Shown here one piece after another: positions 10,953 through 27,615 of a DNA stretch of 64,000 bases; within the stretch, counting starts at the first letter, position 1; every line of letters begins with the position of its first letter. The position numbers and the translations under genes were made by a program. Below the pieces are notes generated by a model. It was not told the origin of the DNA. It searched no databases and saw only the letters and a list, made by a program, of their open reading frames with translations. The stretch comes from Acidianus sp. HS-5 (GTDB lineage Archaea; Thermoproteota; Thermoprotei_A; Sulfolobales; Sulfolobaceae), in contig NZ_AP025245.1 in the NCBI RefSeq assembly GCF_021655615.1, positions 2,418,001 to 2,482,000 on the forward strand, given 5' to 3'.

Positions 10953-11598
10953 TTTTTTTGATAAAATTTAAAGACATTGGCGGAAATAAAGTTAGTAGCC
11001 CTATATTCTCGATATTGAGAATATGAGAGACCTCTCTTTGTGTAGGATTATAGGAATCTAAAAACACTTTAGTCATTTTTTCAAAATTCTTTAAATCATT
11101 TATATATTTATAGCTTAAGAATAACAGAAAAACTAAAATATCCCACGCAAAATATTTTTCATCGTTAGTCTCTATAGCTTGTTCAGCATCAATAATATAG
11201 ATTTTCTCATTTATAATGAAATTTTCAATTTTAGTATCTCCTAATGCAATTCCACTTTCATGAATTGTCTTAAATGCTTTGCCTAACATAGCAAAGTCTT
11301 CTTCTCTTTCTATTGGCCTCCCTTTAATATAATCTCTCATTATACAATTAGTATCATAATCCATATCGATGATTTTTGGAGTTCCAATTTCTTTCCATGA
11401 TCTAGTGAAAAAGTCAATTTCTCTATTCATTCGTTCTTTGGGGTCTGACGCATAAGGATATGACTTAAAAAATGATGAGATAAAATACCACTTGATTCCC
11501 GCACTCGTAGAATAGCATTTAATTACAATCTCTTTTTCTTCAAGTTTTACTAACTTGCTCTGTAAATATAGTGATTTTATAACATCTTCCAATTTCAT
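10936..11598 (-). CDS. Bud32/RIO-like protein kinase-fold protein
   Basis: The 220-residue protein has a small kinase fold. The catalytic loop reads HESGIALGDTKIENFII (Asp, Lys and Asn in the expected order, with LGD in place of HGD/HRD), and the metal-binding segment reads IYIIDAEQA, where DAE replaces DFG. EREEDFAMLGKAFKTIHES resembles the helix before the catalytic loop in Bud32. It is too divergent to be the KEOPS Bud32 with confidence. It lies 3 bp after the cysteine synthase gene, clearly in one operon, which raises the possibility of a small-molecule substrate such as serine rather than a protein. Confidence 0.7.
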   Translation of the reverse strand: MKLEDVIKSLYLQSKLVKLEEKEIVIKCYSTSAGIKWYFISSFFKSYPYASDPKERMNREIDFFTRSWKEIGTPKIIDMDYDTNCIMRDYIKGRPIEREEDFAMLGKAFKTIHESGIALGDTKIENFIINEKIYIIDAEQAIETNDEKYFAWDILVFLLFLSYKYINDLKNFEKMTKVFLDSYNPTQREVSHILNIENIGLLTLFPPMSLNFIKKITAEL

Positions 11599-11601
11599 AT
11601 T

Positions 11602-12498
11602 TTATACCTTAGAATCTATATCGTCTAATTCCATAAAATATTTAAACGCATCGTCAGGAAATATCAATACTGTAGTTTTGTAGTCAGCAAGCTTCTTATA
11701 TGCGGCAACTGTTGCTCCAGCGCTTATTCCTATTAAAATTCCAGTACTTCTAGCGACATCCTTTATTCCTTCTATTGCGTCATTCCTAGTTATGTCCATC
11801 ATTCTATCGATCTTAACTAGATTAGTAAAGCTATTCGCATCTTGCCTTTTAATGCCTGGAATTCTTTCTCCCTCTGCAGGTTGGACTCCTACTATTTCTA
11901 CATCGCTGCCATATTTTTCATTAAAATATTTCGCTATTCCAGTCAAATGACCACCTGTCCCCGCTGTAGCTATTATACGTTGAGGTTTCTTATTTAGATA
12001 TTCTAGCTGTTCATCTATTTCCTTTGCGGTAGTATAATAATGGGTCATATAATTTAATGGATTTCTAAACTGATCCAAATGTAATGCACCAGTACTTTTT
12101 GAATACTGTTTTACTAAAGGTAATAGCTCTGTAGTAGATTTCCCTGCTTGTATAACTTGAGCCCCTAAAACTTTCATCATAACTCTAAAACTTTGTGGAG
12201 CTCTTGCTGGGATAAAAGAAGTAAATTTCTTATTAAATATTGCAGAAAGTGAAGCTAACGCCACGCCGAGATTGCCCGACGTCGCTTCAACTATTTCATT
12301 CGCGCCATTCTCTAATGCTTGCTTAAAGAGAAACCATGCAGTCCTATCTTTTATACTATGACTGAAAGGATTATAGAACTCGAGTTTTGCCCATACATCT
12401 TCTCCTATTTTTAATCTTAAAAGTGGAGTAGGCCACATATTTTCTAAAAGTTCTATAGGGTCTTCAAATATGTGAAGATCTTTTGACACAATACGCAT
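11602..12498 (-). CDS. Cysteine synthase-like PLP enzyme
   Basis: The 298-residue fold-type II PLP enzyme has the Schiff-base lysine in SIKDRTA (about residue 50), the substrate-binding [11 protein letters not shown] loop, the phosphate-binding [10 protein letters not shown] loop and ISAGATVAA near the C-terminus. It should make cysteine from sulfide and an activated serine (O-acetylserine or O-phosphoserine) in the cytosol. The acceptor cannot be fixed from sequence alone. CTTTTATAC on the minus strand lies about 27 nt before ATG 12498, which suggests its own leaderless promoter. The gene follows the TusA/DsrE pair and precedes a kinase-like gene. Confidence 0.85.
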   Translation of the reverse strand: MRIVSKDLHIFEDPIELLENMWPTPLLRLKIGEDVWAKLEFYNPFSHSIKDRTAWFLFKQALENGANEIVEATSGNLGVALASLSAIFNKKFTSFIPARAPQSFRVMMKVLGAQVIQAGKSTTELLPLVKQYSKSTGALHLDQFRNPLNYMTHYYTTAKEIDEQLEYLNKKPQRIIATAGTGGHLTGIAKYFNEKYGSDVEIVGVQPAEGERIPGIKRQDANSFTNLVKIDRMMDITRNDAIEGIKDVARSTGILIGISAGATVAAYKKLADYKTTVLIFPDDAFKYFMELDDIDSKV

Positions 12499-12544
12499 CT
12501 ACCTATTAATCTATCCTCTGTCAGTGTATAAAAGAGTTTCTTTT

Positions 12545-12769
12545 TTATTTCTTTATTTTTAACCTAATCACTATTTTACTTCCTTGCTTTTCATAACCTA
12601 AAAATATATTTCCAGTTTCAGTGCACCATTTTTCTAAAGCTTGCACTGATGCCTCCCAAGGAGTTCTTACAACTACTTCCTCTTCTTCGCCTTCCTTTAA
12701 TTCCTTCCATTCCCTATAAATTTCAAGTAAAACTACTGGACATATCCCATCAGAATCTATTTCCTTCAT
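12545..12769 (-). CDS. TusA-like sulfur carrier protein
   Basis: The 74-residue protein has the TusA fold and the N-terminal [11 protein letters not shown] motif in which Cys9 would carry persulfide sulfur; canonical TusA has CPxP, here CPVV. In Sulfolobales TusA and DsrE proteins pass sulfane sulfur to heterodisulfide-reductase-like complexes or to biosynthesis. No hdr genes are near here. It overlaps the DsrE-like gene by 4 bp, so the products probably work together. A second Cys (KWCTETG) is at about residue 49. Confidence 0.78.
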   Translation of the reverse strand: MKEIDSDGICPVVLLEIYREWKELKEGEEEEVVVRTPWEASVQALEKWCTETGNIFLGYEKQGSKIVIRLKIKK

Positions 12770-13167
12770 AACGTAACCACCACGTCTGAAGTTTTAGCTT
12801 CTTCTAAAAAAGATATAGTATCTGACAGTTTTATTCCATCCAGCAAATCAGATTTGGAAAATCCTGCTAACTTTAGCCCTGCTTCGTCTACGTAAAAATC
12901 GACTCCTTCTTTTATAGCCTCTATAAGCAGCTTTGACGTATCTGGAACGTTCATTCTCTTCATTTGAAAATTAATAAAAGTCCTGGCAAAAAATCCCATT
13001 CTAAGCTTAGATTTACCTTTCATTTCTCTGGTAAAAAGAATTACAGCTTGTGAAGTTACAAAGAATTTCACATCCCAATTTAAGGATTTTCCACCTATTG
13101 CTAAAACTAATCCGTGATAAAATTTATCCATGCTGTTATCCGCAAGTAATATTGTAAGTTTTGCCAT
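12766..13167 (-). CDS. DsrE-family protein without cysteine
   Basis: The protein of 133 residues has the DsrE/DrsF-like alpha/beta fold ([16 protein letters not shown], then [15 protein letters not shown]). In sulfur-transferring DsrE proteins the segment corresponding to FYVDEAG normally carries the active-site cysteine (as in FYACE-type segments). Here it is aspartate, and the whole protein contains no cysteine. It may therefore be a structural or regulatory partner of the TusA-like protein encoded downstream. Start ATG 13167 was preferred over ATG 13206 because a TATA element at 13190-13199 lies 27 nt upstream. Confidence 0.75.
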   Translation of the reverse strand: MAKLTILLADNSMDKFYHGLVLAIGGKSLNWDVKFFVTSQAVILFTREMKGKSKLRMGFFARTFINFQMKRMNVPDTSKLLIEAIKEGVDFYVDEAGLKLAGFSKSDLLDGIKLSDTISFLEEAKTSDVVVTL

Positions 13168-13189
13168 AGATAGTATAACGTGATTAAAG

Positions 13190-13199
13190 GTTATAAAAA
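13190..13199. promoter_or_regulatory. Shared bidirectional TATA element
   Basis: The segment GTTATAAAAA is centred 26 nt before ATG 13220 on the plus strand, and its complement TTTTTATAAC is centred 27 nt before ATG 13167 on the minus strand. Both spacings match leaderless Sulfolobales starts, and only one TATA element is present in the 52-bp gap. One TBP site may serve both directions. Confidence 0.5.
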
Positions 13200-13219
13200 C
13201 GAGCAAAGTATATTAAGCC

Positions 13220-14246
<1,027 letters not shown>

Positions 14247-14261
14247 TCTAGTAATTTATAG

Positions 14262-15320
<1,059 letters not shown>

Positions 15321-15323
15321 AAA

Positions 15324-16484
<1,161 letters not shown>

Positions 16485-16540
16485 AGTTATCTTTAATCTA
16501 AAGTTAATTTTTAAACCTTAAAGATAGCACTGAAATAGAC

Positions 16541-16999
<459 letters not shown>

Positions 17000-17008
17000 T
17001 GATGTTCT

Positions 17009-17359
17009 ATGTCAGAAGATGAATATGATCCCGAATTACAAAATTTATTGGCTAGAAGGGCAGAAGAAGAAAGTAGAAGAACATTAGAAGAGAGAAGGAA
17101 AAGAGAAGAATATGAGAAACAAAAGGAAGCTTTACTTAGGATTATTTTAACACCCGAAGCTAGACAAAGGTTAAATAATGTAAAGTTAGTAAAACCTGAA
17201 ATCGCGGAGTCTTTAGAAAACCAGTTAATAGCACTTGCACAAGCAGGAAGAATTAAGACTCCTATTACTGATGATGAACTAAAAGAAATACTATCTCAAG
17301 TTGCAGAACAAAATAAAAGAGATTACAAGATTCAGATTAAAGAGAGGGGTTGGAAATGA
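17009..17359 (+). CDS. DNA-binding protein, PDCD5/TFAR19 family
   Basis: The 116-residue protein is rich in charged helices: [38 protein letters not shown] and a C-terminal basic tail. This is the archaeal PDCD5-like family, regularly found beside S19e. Binding of DNA is reported for the family; the cellular role is unsettled. It overlaps the L39e gene by 4 bp. Confidence 0.92.
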   Translation: MSEDEYDPELQNLLARRAEEESRRTLEERRKREEYEKQKEALLRIILTPEARQRLNNVKLVKPEIAESLENQLIALAQAGRIKTPITDDELKEILSQVAEQNKRDYKIQIKERGWK

Positions 17360-17511
17360 GCACTATAAAACCCTTAGCTAAAAAAATGAGATTAGCAAAA
17401 GCAATAAAATCAAATTCTGCGATACCAGCTTGGGTTATATTAAAAACTAACGGGAAGGTAAGGATAAATCCTCTCAGAAGAAATTGGAGAAGGAATAGTT
17501 TAAAGGTGTAA
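17356..17511 (+). CDS. rpl39e: Ribosomal protein L39e
   Basis: This 51-residue gene was found by translating the gap between the PDCD5-like and L31e genes. It begins [15 protein letters not shown] and contains [14 protein letters not shown] and [11 protein letters not shown], the highly basic L39e pattern. It starts inside the previous stop codon (ATGA overlap) and ends 4 bp before L31e. It is a 50S protein near the exit tunnel. Confidence 0.97.
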   Translation: MSTIKPLAKKMRLAKAIKSNSAIPAWVILKTNGKVRINPLRRNWRRNSLKV

Positions 17512-17515
17512 ATCT

Positions 17516-17782
17516 ATGAAAGAGAAGGATAATTTTGAAATGGTAATTAATCTAAGGAAGATAGCTACTGGAAAAAGGACAAATAGAGTAGGAAGAGCAG
17601 TAAAAGAGATTAAGAATAAAATAACAAGACATTTCGGAGCAGAGAAAGTAGTTATAGATCCTTTAGTAACAAAGTCTTTATCTACTAATAATTACGATAA
17701 GATAAAAAGCAGAATAAGAGTAGTAGTAAGTAAGTTAGACGAAAAAACATATTTAGTAAAGCTAGCAATTAAGAGTGAATGA
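17516..17782 (+). CDS. rpl31e: Ribosomal protein L31e
   Basis: The 88-residue protein has the L31e features [20 protein letters not shown] (N-terminal) and IRVVVSKL near the C-terminus. It belongs to the 50S subunit. Its stop overlaps the start of the aIF6 gene by 4 bp. Confidence 0.97.
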   Translation: MKEKDNFEMVINLRKIATGKRTNRVGRAVKEIKNKITRHFGAEKVVIDPLVTKSLSTNNYDKIKSRIRVVVSKLDEKTYLVKLAIKSE

Positions 17783-18450
17783 ATATACAGAAATTAAGTA
17801 TATTCGGCACTGACAATATAGGAGTTTATATTTTTTCTAACGATAAATATACTTTTGTTCCTAAAAATCTAGATAACGAAACTAAAAAGGTAATTAGAGA
17901 GAATTTAGATACCGAAATTATAGAAACTACTATAGCAGATAGTTTTTTAATAGGAATTTTCATGACGGGCAATAATAATGCACTTCTCTTTCCTAAAAAT
18001 ATTAGAGATGAAGAGCTAAGGGTAATAAAGGAGCTAGCTAAAGATGTTAGAGTAGAAGTATTGAATTTGAAAACTACAGCCCTTGGTAATGTAATATTAA
18101 CTAATGATAATGCAGCATTAGTTTATCCAGAGTTTTCAGACGCAGAGACAAAGCAAATAAAAGAAGCCTTAGAAGTTGACGAAGTTAAAAAGGGTAGAAT
18201 AGCACACGTGTCTGTAGTAGGATCAGTTGGCGTTATTACAGACAAGGGCGGAATAGTTCATATAGACGCAAGCGACGATGAAATAAATGAGTTGTCTAAA
18301 TTATTCAAGATAAATATAGATATAGGTACGGTAAATTTTGGTAGTGCTTTCGTTAGAAGCGGGCTAATAGCAAATAATAAAGGAATATTAGTTGGTTCTT
18401 CTACTACTGGACCAGAGATTTTAAGAATTCAGAAAGCTTTAGGTGATTGA
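17779..18450 (+). CDS. eif6: Translation initiation factor 6
   Basis: The 223-residue protein has the five-fold pseudo-repeat of aIF6: [12 protein letters not shown], later [35 protein letters not shown] and [11 protein letters not shown] at the end. It binds the 50S subunit and blocks premature joining to the 30S subunit. It lies between L31e and LX, as usual in Sulfolobales. Confidence 0.96.
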   Translation: MNIQKLSIFGTDNIGVYIFSNDKYTFVPKNLDNETKKVIRENLDTEIIETTIADSFLIGIFMTGNNNALLFPKNIRDEELRVIKELAKDVRVEVLNLKTTALGNVILTNDNAALVYPEFSDAETKQIKEALEVDEVKKGRIAHVSVVGSVGVITDKGGIVHIDASDDEINELSKLFKINIDIGTVNFGSAFVRSGLIANNKGILVGSSTTGPEILRIQKALGD

Positions 18451-18451
18451 G

Positions 18452-18709
18452 ATGGAGGAAATTAAAGTTTATATGGTAAAAGGCACCGCGCTATTTAACG
18501 AAAGTAGCTTTCCAACGAAGCAAAAGTTTACAAAATTCGTTAGAGCTTTAAATGAAAAACAAGCAATGGAATACGTTTATACATATTTCGGAAGTAAGAA
18601 TAAAATAAAAAGGCACAATATCAAGATTGAGGAAATTAAAGAAGTATCACCAGAAGAAATTGCAGATAGGAGCATAAAAGATATTGCTGAGCTAGATAAG
18701 ATTATTTAA
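18452..18709 (+). CDS. rplX: Ribosomal protein LX (L18a/L20e type)
   Basis: The product (85 residues from ATG 18452) begins [18 protein letters not shown] and contains [17 protein letters not shown], matching archaeal LX. An in-frame GTG at 18443 is part of the ribosome binding site GGTGA (18442-18446) and is unlikely to be the start. The 50S protein gene sits between aIF6 and prefoldin alpha. Confidence 0.93.
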   Translation: MEEIKVYMVKGTALFNESSFPTKQKFTKFVRALNEKQAMEYVYTYFGSKNKIKRHNIKIEEIKEVSPEEIADRSIKDIAELDKII

Positions 18710-18720
18710 TGTGATAAATC

Positions 18721-19164
18721 ATGTCCGACCAAGAAGAAAATAAGGTAGTAGTATCTTTAGACGATTTATTAGCACAAGCGCAATTATTAAAAAAACAAAT
18801 AGATGATCTTTCAGCAGCAAGAGCAGAATTATCAGACTCAGTGGCTTCAATTGAAGCCGCTAAAGCTTCCATTCAAGAATTAAAAACACAACAAGAAATG
18901 TTGGTATCAACTGATAAGAAAGGTTATCTTATGTTTAAAATTGATCCTCAACCTCCTCAAAAAGTCTTAGTATATTTAGGCCTATCATACTACGCTGAAG
19001 TAGATATGGATACAGCATTGAAAATTTTAGACGATAGAGAGAACGAATTAAAAGAAGCATTTACAGGACTTGATAAGAAACTTGCGGAAAGTAAGGATGC
19101 GTATGATCAAATAGTTGACATTCTAAACCAGATTCAAGCACAAGCTCAACAGAAAGGTGAGTAA
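18721..19164 (+). CDS. pfdA: Prefoldin subunit alpha
   Basis: The 147-residue protein has two long coiled-coil helices (about residues 5-60 and 105-145) around a central beta hairpin (MLVSTDKKGYLMFKI). This is the prefoldin alpha layout. With prefoldin beta it forms a hexameric holdase that passes unfolded proteins to the thermosome. The stop codon abuts ftsY. Confidence 0.95.
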   Translation: MSDQEENKVVVSLDDLLAQAQLLKKQIDDLSAARAELSDSVASIEAAKASIQELKTQQEMLVSTDKKGYLMFKIDPQPPQKVLVYLGLSYYAEVDMDTALKILDDRENELKEAFTGLDKKLAESKDAYDQIVDILNQIQAQAQQKGE

Positions 19165-20297
19165 TTTGTTTCGAAAAGTTAAAGAAAGCTTTTTCTTCGT
19201 TTACTGAAAAACTTAAGCAAAAAGGAGAAGAAGAGCAGCAACAAACTCCTACTCAAAAAGTAGAGGAAAAGAAAAAAGAAGAAGTTGAGCAACAACCTTC
19301 TCCACAAGGTAATGAAACTCAAGAATTACCTTCAACAAAGGAAAGCAAAAGAGAAGAGCAACAAACATCTGCAGAAATAGAGGAGCAAACTTCTACTCAG
19401 AAGAAAAGTAGTTTAGGTAATAAGTTAAACATCTTCAATATTTTTAGATATAGAGAAATAAAAGAAGATGATATTGACGATATTATAGAAGAGCTTAGAA
19501 TGGAATTACTCGAAAGTGATGTAAGTCTTGATGTTACTGATAAAATCTTAGAAGACCTTAAATCATCGCTAATAGGCAAAAAGATAAGCAGAAGTGACGA
19601 TTTAGACGAATTAGTAAAAAAGTCATTAAAAAGCTCGATAACGGAAATCTTAGAAAAAAATAAATTCGAGAGAAATTTAATTGATGAAATTAAAAAATCC
19701 TCTAAGCCTTATGTTATAATGTTCTTTGGAGTAAATGGAGTAGGAAAGACTACAACTATTGCAAAAGTTGCACAAGCGCTGAAGAAAGCCGGATTTAAAG
19801 TAATAGTATCCGCGTCAGACACCTTTAGGGCCGCAGCTCAAGAACAACTTGCAATACACTGTCAAAAATTGGAAATACCATTAGTAAAAGGAAAATATGG
19901 CGGAGATCCTGCATCAGTTGCTTTTGACGCAATTCAAGCAGCTAAGAGTAGGGGAATAGATGTTGTGCTTATAGATACCGCAGGCAGAATGCATATTGAT
20001 AAAGATTTAGCTGAGGAATTGAAAAGAATAGTTAGGATCTCAAAACCTAATTTAAAGCTCCTAGTAATAGATGCATTAGCAGGAAATGATGCAATAGAGC
20101 AGGCAAAATACTTTGAGAATACTGTAGATTATGACGGTGTTATATTGACCAAAGTTGACGCTGATGCTAAAGGCGGAGTGGTCTTATCTTTAGCTTATGA
20201 ATTAAAGAAACCTGTAATCTTCCTAGGAACAGGTCAGAACTACGATGATTTAATTCCTTTTAGCGTGGATTGGTTTATTGAGAGAATTTTTAGTTAA
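19164..20297 (+). CDS. ftsY: Signal recognition particle receptor FtsY (start codon not canonical)
   Basis: The GTPase has an acidic, Gln/Glu-rich N-terminal A region (to about residue 85), then the N domain and the G domain with GVNGVGKTTT, DTFRAAAQEQL, DTAGRMH, TKVDADAKGG and FLGTGQNYDDL. It docks SRP-ribosome complexes at the membrane. The open frame begins after TGA 19158 and reads ...ICFEKLKKAFSSF from ATT 19164; it holds no ATG, GTG or TTG before residue 113. A TTG at 19166, well placed after GGTGA (19156-19160), is one base out of frame. Removing one T from 19169-19171 would give MFEKLKKAF. An indel or an ATT start is therefore implied. Confidence 0.9.
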   Translation: MCFEKLKKAFSSFTEKLKQKGEEEQQQTPTQKVEEKKKEEVEQQPSPQGNETQELPSTKESKREEQQTSAEIEEQTSTQKKSSLGNKLNIFNIFRYREIKEDDIDDIIEELRMELLESDVSLDVTDKILEDLKSSLIGKKISRSDDLDELVKKSLKSSITEILEKNKFERNLIDEIKKSSKPYVIMFFGVNGVGKTTTIAKVAQALKKAGFKVIVSASDTFRAAAQEQLAIHCQKLEIPLVKGKYGGDPASVAFDAIQAAKSRGIDVVLIDTAGRMHIDKDLAEELKRIVRISKPNLKLLVIDALAGNDAIEQAKYFENTVDYDGVILTKVDADAKGGVVLSLAYELKKPVIFLGTGQNYDDLIPFSVDWFIERIFS

Positions 20298-20329
20298 AGT
20301 TAATTTCTTCACTCCTAAGATATAAGTGT

Positions 20330-20506
20330 ATGAATATAGTAGAAAGAATAAAGAAACTGCCTGATGATTGGAAAAGAATAGTGAATGTTGCAAAAAAGCC
20401 TGATAAAGGAACTTTTAACATGTACTTAAAGACGACAATCATAGTAATGGCTTTCATAGGACTTTTAGCTTACTTAATACAGTTAGTTTTAGCATTCATA
20501 ATTTGA
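20330..20506 (+). CDS. secE: Preprotein translocase subunit SecE (Sec61 gamma)
   Basis: This 58-residue gene was found by translating the gap between ftsY and spt5. It begins MNIVERIKKLPDDWKRIV, followed by AKKPDKGTF and one C-terminal transmembrane helix (IIVMAFIGLLAYLIQLVLA). That is the exact archaeal SecE layout, and the ftsY-secE-spt5-L11 order supports it. It clamps the SecY channel in the membrane. Confidence 0.95.
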   Translation: MNIVERIKKLPDDWKRIVNVAKKPDKGTFNMYLKTTIIVMAFIGLLAYLIQLVLAFII

Positions 20507-20515
20507 GGTGAGTAA

Positions 20516-20974
20516 ATGGAGACTAAAATCAGGAATTATTACGCAGTTAAAGTTACTGGCGGGCAAGAAATAAGTGTAGGATTAATGCTAGAAGAGAGAG
20601 TAAAAACTAATAGTATTCCAGAAATTTATTCAATAATAGTGCCTCCAGGACTTAAAGGATACGTAATAGTTGAAGCCTCTGGGCCTCACGTTGTTAAATT
20701 GCTAATTTCGGGCATAAGGCATGTTAGGGGAGTAGCTCAAGGATTAGTGCCCAAGGACGATATAATGAAAATGGTATCTAAGAAAGTTACTGGACCTACA
20801 ATAAATGAAGGTGACCTAGTGGAAGTAGTCTCTGGACCTTTTAGAGGAATGCAAGCTCAGGTTGTTAAAGTTACTGAAGGAAAGGGAGAGGTAGTGTTAA
20901 ATATTTTAGAATCTGCTTTCCCATTACAAGTAACTATACCCGTAGATCAAGTTAAACCCGTGAAAAAATCTTAA
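20516..20974 (+). CDS. spt5: Transcription elongation factor Spt5 (NusG)
   Basis: The 152-residue protein has an NGN domain (residues 5-85, NYYAVKVTGGQE, then SGPHVVKLLISGIRHVRG) and a KOW motif (VEVVSGPFRGMQAQVVKV, about residues 105-125). With Spt4 it clamps RNA polymerase around DNA and aids elongation. A ribosome binding site GAGGTGA precedes ATG 20516. Confidence 0.96.
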   Translation: METKIRNYYAVKVTGGQEISVGLMLEERVKTNSIPEIYSIIVPPGLKGYVIVEASGPHVVKLLISGIRHVRGVAQGLVPKDDIMKMVSKKVTGPTINEGDLVEVVSGPFRGMQAQVVKVTEGKGEVVLNILESAFPLQVTIPVDQVKPVKKS

Positions 20975-20986
20975 GGTGATAAATTC

Positions 20987-21493
20987 ATGCCCAAGAAAAC
21001 TCTAAAAATAGTAGTAGAAGGAGGTAATGTAAAACCAGGACCGCCTTTAGGGCCAACTTTATCTCAATTAAAATTAAACGTAGGCGAAGTAGTTAAAAAA
21101 ATAAACGAAGTTACTTCGCAGTTTAAGGGAATGACGGTACCAGTAACCATAGACGTTGATTTAGATACTAAAGAATTCGAAATATCAGTAGGTATACCCA
21201 CAACCTCTTCCTTATTGCTCAAAAAAGCTGGAGCAGATGCACCTTCAGGAGATCCTGCACATAAGAAAATTGGAAATATAAGCTTAGACGATATTATAGA
21301 TGTTGCAATAACAAAGAAACCGTCTCTTACTGCAAAAGCTCTTAAATCTGCAGTAAAGTCAATACTAGGTACTGCTAGGCAAATAGGTCTAACAGTAGAT
21401 AAAAGAGATCCAAAAGAGCTTATAAATGAGATAGATGAAGGAAAATATGACGAAGTTTTTTCAAAGTACGAAGAAAAATGGAGTAAGGCGTAA
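20987..21493 (+). CDS. rpl11: Ribosomal protein L11
   Basis: The 168-residue protein has the L11 signatures [16 protein letters not shown] in the N-terminal domain and [20 protein letters not shown] in the rRNA-binding C-terminal domain. It forms the GTPase-associated stalk base with L10. AGGTGAT precedes the start. Confidence 0.97.
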   Translation: MPKKTLKIVVEGGNVKPGPPLGPTLSQLKLNVGEVVKKINEVTSQFKGMTVPVTIDVDLDTKEFEISVGIPTTSSLLLKKAGADAPSGDPAHKKIGNISLDDIIDVAITKKPSLTAKALKSAVKSILGTARQIGLTVDKRDPKELINEIDEGKYDEVFSKYEEKWSKA

Positions 21494-21498
21494 TAACC

Positions 21499-22155
21499 AT
21501 GATAGTTCCGAAAGATAATTTAATAGAAGGCTTAAAAGAAGCGGTATCGGAAAAGAACAACCCTAAAAGAAAATTCTCTCAAAGCGTGAACTTAATAGTA
21601 ACTTTTAAAGACGTTGATATGAAAAGAGGAGATGTAAAACTTAGAGAAATAGTAGTTTTACCTAAAGTGCCATCTAAATCTAAAAAAGTTCTAGTCGTCC
21701 CATCTTTTGAACAATTAGAATCTGCTAAAAGAGCTGAACCTAACGTAGTCTTAACTAAAGAAGAATTACAAAAACTCATGGGACAGAAAAGAATAATCAA
21801 AAAATATGCAAAACAGAATGATTGGTTCTTAATCTCACCTGATACAATGGCTTTAGCTGGAAGAATATTGGGTCCAGCTTTAGGACCAAGAGGTAAGTTC
21901 CCAACTCCCTTACCTTCTGGAGCCGATGTAGCAGAATATGTTACGAGATTTAAGCGTACTACGATAGTTAAAACAAAAGATCAACCTCATGCTCAAGTTT
22001 TCATAGGTACTGAGGATCAAAAACCAGAAGATTTAGCAGAAAACGCAAACGCAGTATTGACAGCAATAGAAGGTAAAATTAAGTCAACATCAATAATAAG
22101 AGCTATATATGTGAAAACAACAATGGGTAAACCAGTAGAAATTAAAATTAAGTGA
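21499..22155 (+). CDS. rpl1: Ribosomal protein L1
   Basis: The 218-residue protein has the L1 hallmarks [14 protein letters not shown], the segment [15 protein letters not shown] and [13 protein letters not shown] at the C-terminus. In archaea L1 can repress its own mRNA; no copy of its rRNA site was searched for here. It lies in the L11-L1-L10-L12 operon. Confidence 0.97.
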   Translation: MIVPKDNLIEGLKEAVSEKNNPKRKFSQSVNLIVTFKDVDMKRGDVKLREIVVLPKVPSKSKKVLVVPSFEQLESAKRAEPNVVLTKEELQKLMGQKRIIKKYAKQNDWFLISPDTMALAGRILGPALGPRGKFPTPLPSGADVAEYVTRFKRTTIVKTKDQPHAQVFIGTEDQKPEDLAENANAVLTAIEGKIKSTSIIRAIYVKTTMGKPVEIKIK

Positions 22156-22160
22156 TAGAA

Positions 22161-23167
<1,007 letters not shown>

Positions 23168-23200
23168 AAATTCCTCTTAACAAGAAGAAGGTGATTAAAA

Positions 23201-23526
<326 letters not shown>

Positions 23527-23571
23527 TTGCTACATTAGTCTTTAATTCTTGTTTTCTTGTTTTGTTATAGG

Positions 23572-26277
<2,706 letters not shown>

Positions 26278-26858
26278 TTACAAATACTTACTTAATAGAG
26301 GATATAACAGAAAACCTGCATTAGATCTCGTGACTGGAAGATATTCTCTTTCTTTTAAACAAAGACTTCTTCTCTATAGGTGTACTCACTCAGATGAAGA
26401 GATAAAAGAGATAAAGGAAAAGATACAACTAGAAAAAAACGTAATAATTGACGGCTTTAATGTTGCAATAACTATACTAAATGCTCTAGATAATGATGAA
26501 GCATTCATATGTGATGACGGCTTTGTCAGAGACTTAGGTTTAGGATCTAAGAAAGGAGATAGCAGAATTGAAGACATACTAATTTTGTTTTCAGAATTTT
26601 GCTACTTCTTGGGATTATCTTTTACTCTGATCTTAGATTCAGAAATAAGTCACAGTGGTGAAATAGCTTCAAACCTCAGAAAAAGGGGAATTAATGCAAA
26701 TACTGTAGATAAAGCAGATAAGACTGTAATGTCAAGTGAATCCACTATAGTCAGTAATGATTTCGTAGTAATGAGGAACGCAAGCAAAATATTTGATTTG
26801 ATTGGATTATTCTTGCAAGGTTATGCGAATTTACCTAGAATTCCTGAAGATCTATAGT

Positions 26859-26951
<93 letters not shown>

Positions 26952-27042
26952 ATTACTTTATGACATTTAAGTGATTAAAGATTTTCGGAAGATAAAATAC
27001 CTAGATAAAATCATATAAAATAATCCAAATAGAATTGGTCAG

Positions 27043-27060
27043 TTACATTTATAAATGTAA
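27043..27060. promoter_or_regulatory. 18-bp perfect palindrome overlapping a TATA box
   Basis: TTACATTTATAAATGTAA is its own reverse complement and has the TATA box TTTATAAA at its centre, 38-55 nt before the decarboxylase start at 27098. A dimeric repressor bound here would block TBP. The palindrome also forms the only obvious promoter of that gene. Confidence 0.6.
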
Positions 27061-27097
27061 ATTATTCATGTAAACGTGGAGGGTAAAAGAACAGGAA

Positions 27098-27484
27098 ATG
27101 GAAGAGAGACTAGTTCTCAAATCTTCCGAAGATAAAATTGTAGGTAAGCATGTATTCGGAAACTTATATGATATAGATCCTAAGCTATTGACTGACAAGG
27201 AACATCTAGAGAAATTAGTTCTGGAAGCAGTAAAAATAGCTAATATGAGACTAGTTGAGGCAAAGTCTTGGTCATTTGGGGGTAAAAAAGGAGGAGTTTC
27301 AGTTCTGGCATTAGTAGAAGAAAGTCATATTGCTCTTCACACATGGAATGAGTATAATTATGCTACTCTTGATGTTTACACTTGCGGAGAACAAAGTGAC
27401 CCGCAAGCTGCTTTCGATCACATTGTAAAGACATTAAAACCAAGAAGGTACCAAGTGTTTTACGCAGATAGAAGCTCAGATTAG
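27098..27484 (+). CDS. speH: AdoMet/arginine decarboxylase proenzyme
   Basis: The 128-residue protein belongs to the pyruvoyl-dependent AdoMet decarboxylase class 1b family. The self-processing site is [15 protein letters not shown] (Ser at about residue 79), and [11 protein letters not shown] holds the conserved Cys. [13 protein letters not shown] at the N-terminus fits. Crenarchaea have two paralogues, one acting on AdoMet and one on arginine; which one this is cannot be settled without comparison. It works in polyamine synthesis. The message has a short leader with GGAGGG upstream of the ATG. Confidence 0.88.
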   Translation: MEERLVLKSSEDKIVGKHVFGNLYDIDPKLLTDKEHLEKLVLEAVKIANMRLVEAKSWSFGGKKGGVSVLALVEESHIALHTWNEYNYATLDVYTCGEQSDPQAAFDHIVKTLKPRRYQVFYADRSSD

Positions 27485-27486
27485 CC

Positions 27487-27526
27487 CTCTTTTGTTCCTT
27501 TTTTCCTTTATTCTATCTCTTTTTTA
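27487..27526 (+). terminator. Pyrimidine-rich terminator after the decarboxylase gene
   Basis: Several T-tracts (CTCTTTTG, CCTTTTTTCC, CTCTTTTTTAG) follow the stop codon within 45 nt, as in archaeal T-rich terminators that need no hairpin. Confidence 0.5.
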
Positions 27527-27557
27527 GCATATTTCATTTACTTTTTATAGACAATCG

Positions 27558-27581
27558 TCTATTGGGTATATCGACAATAGA
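27558..27581. promoter_or_regulatory. Inverted repeat upstream of the HMG-CoA synthase promoter
   Basis: TCTATTG (27558-27564) and CAATAGA (27575-27581) form a 7-bp inverted repeat with a 10-bp spacer, about one helix turn. It lies just before the AT-rich TATA candidate (CTTTAAAAA, about 27585-27593), which is 26 nt before ATG 27616. A related half-site, GACAATCG, is at 27550-27557. It may be an operator of the mevalonate operon. Confidence 0.4.
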
Positions 27582-27615
27582 AAATCTTTAAAAAATACAA
27601 TGATGAATTATTAAG

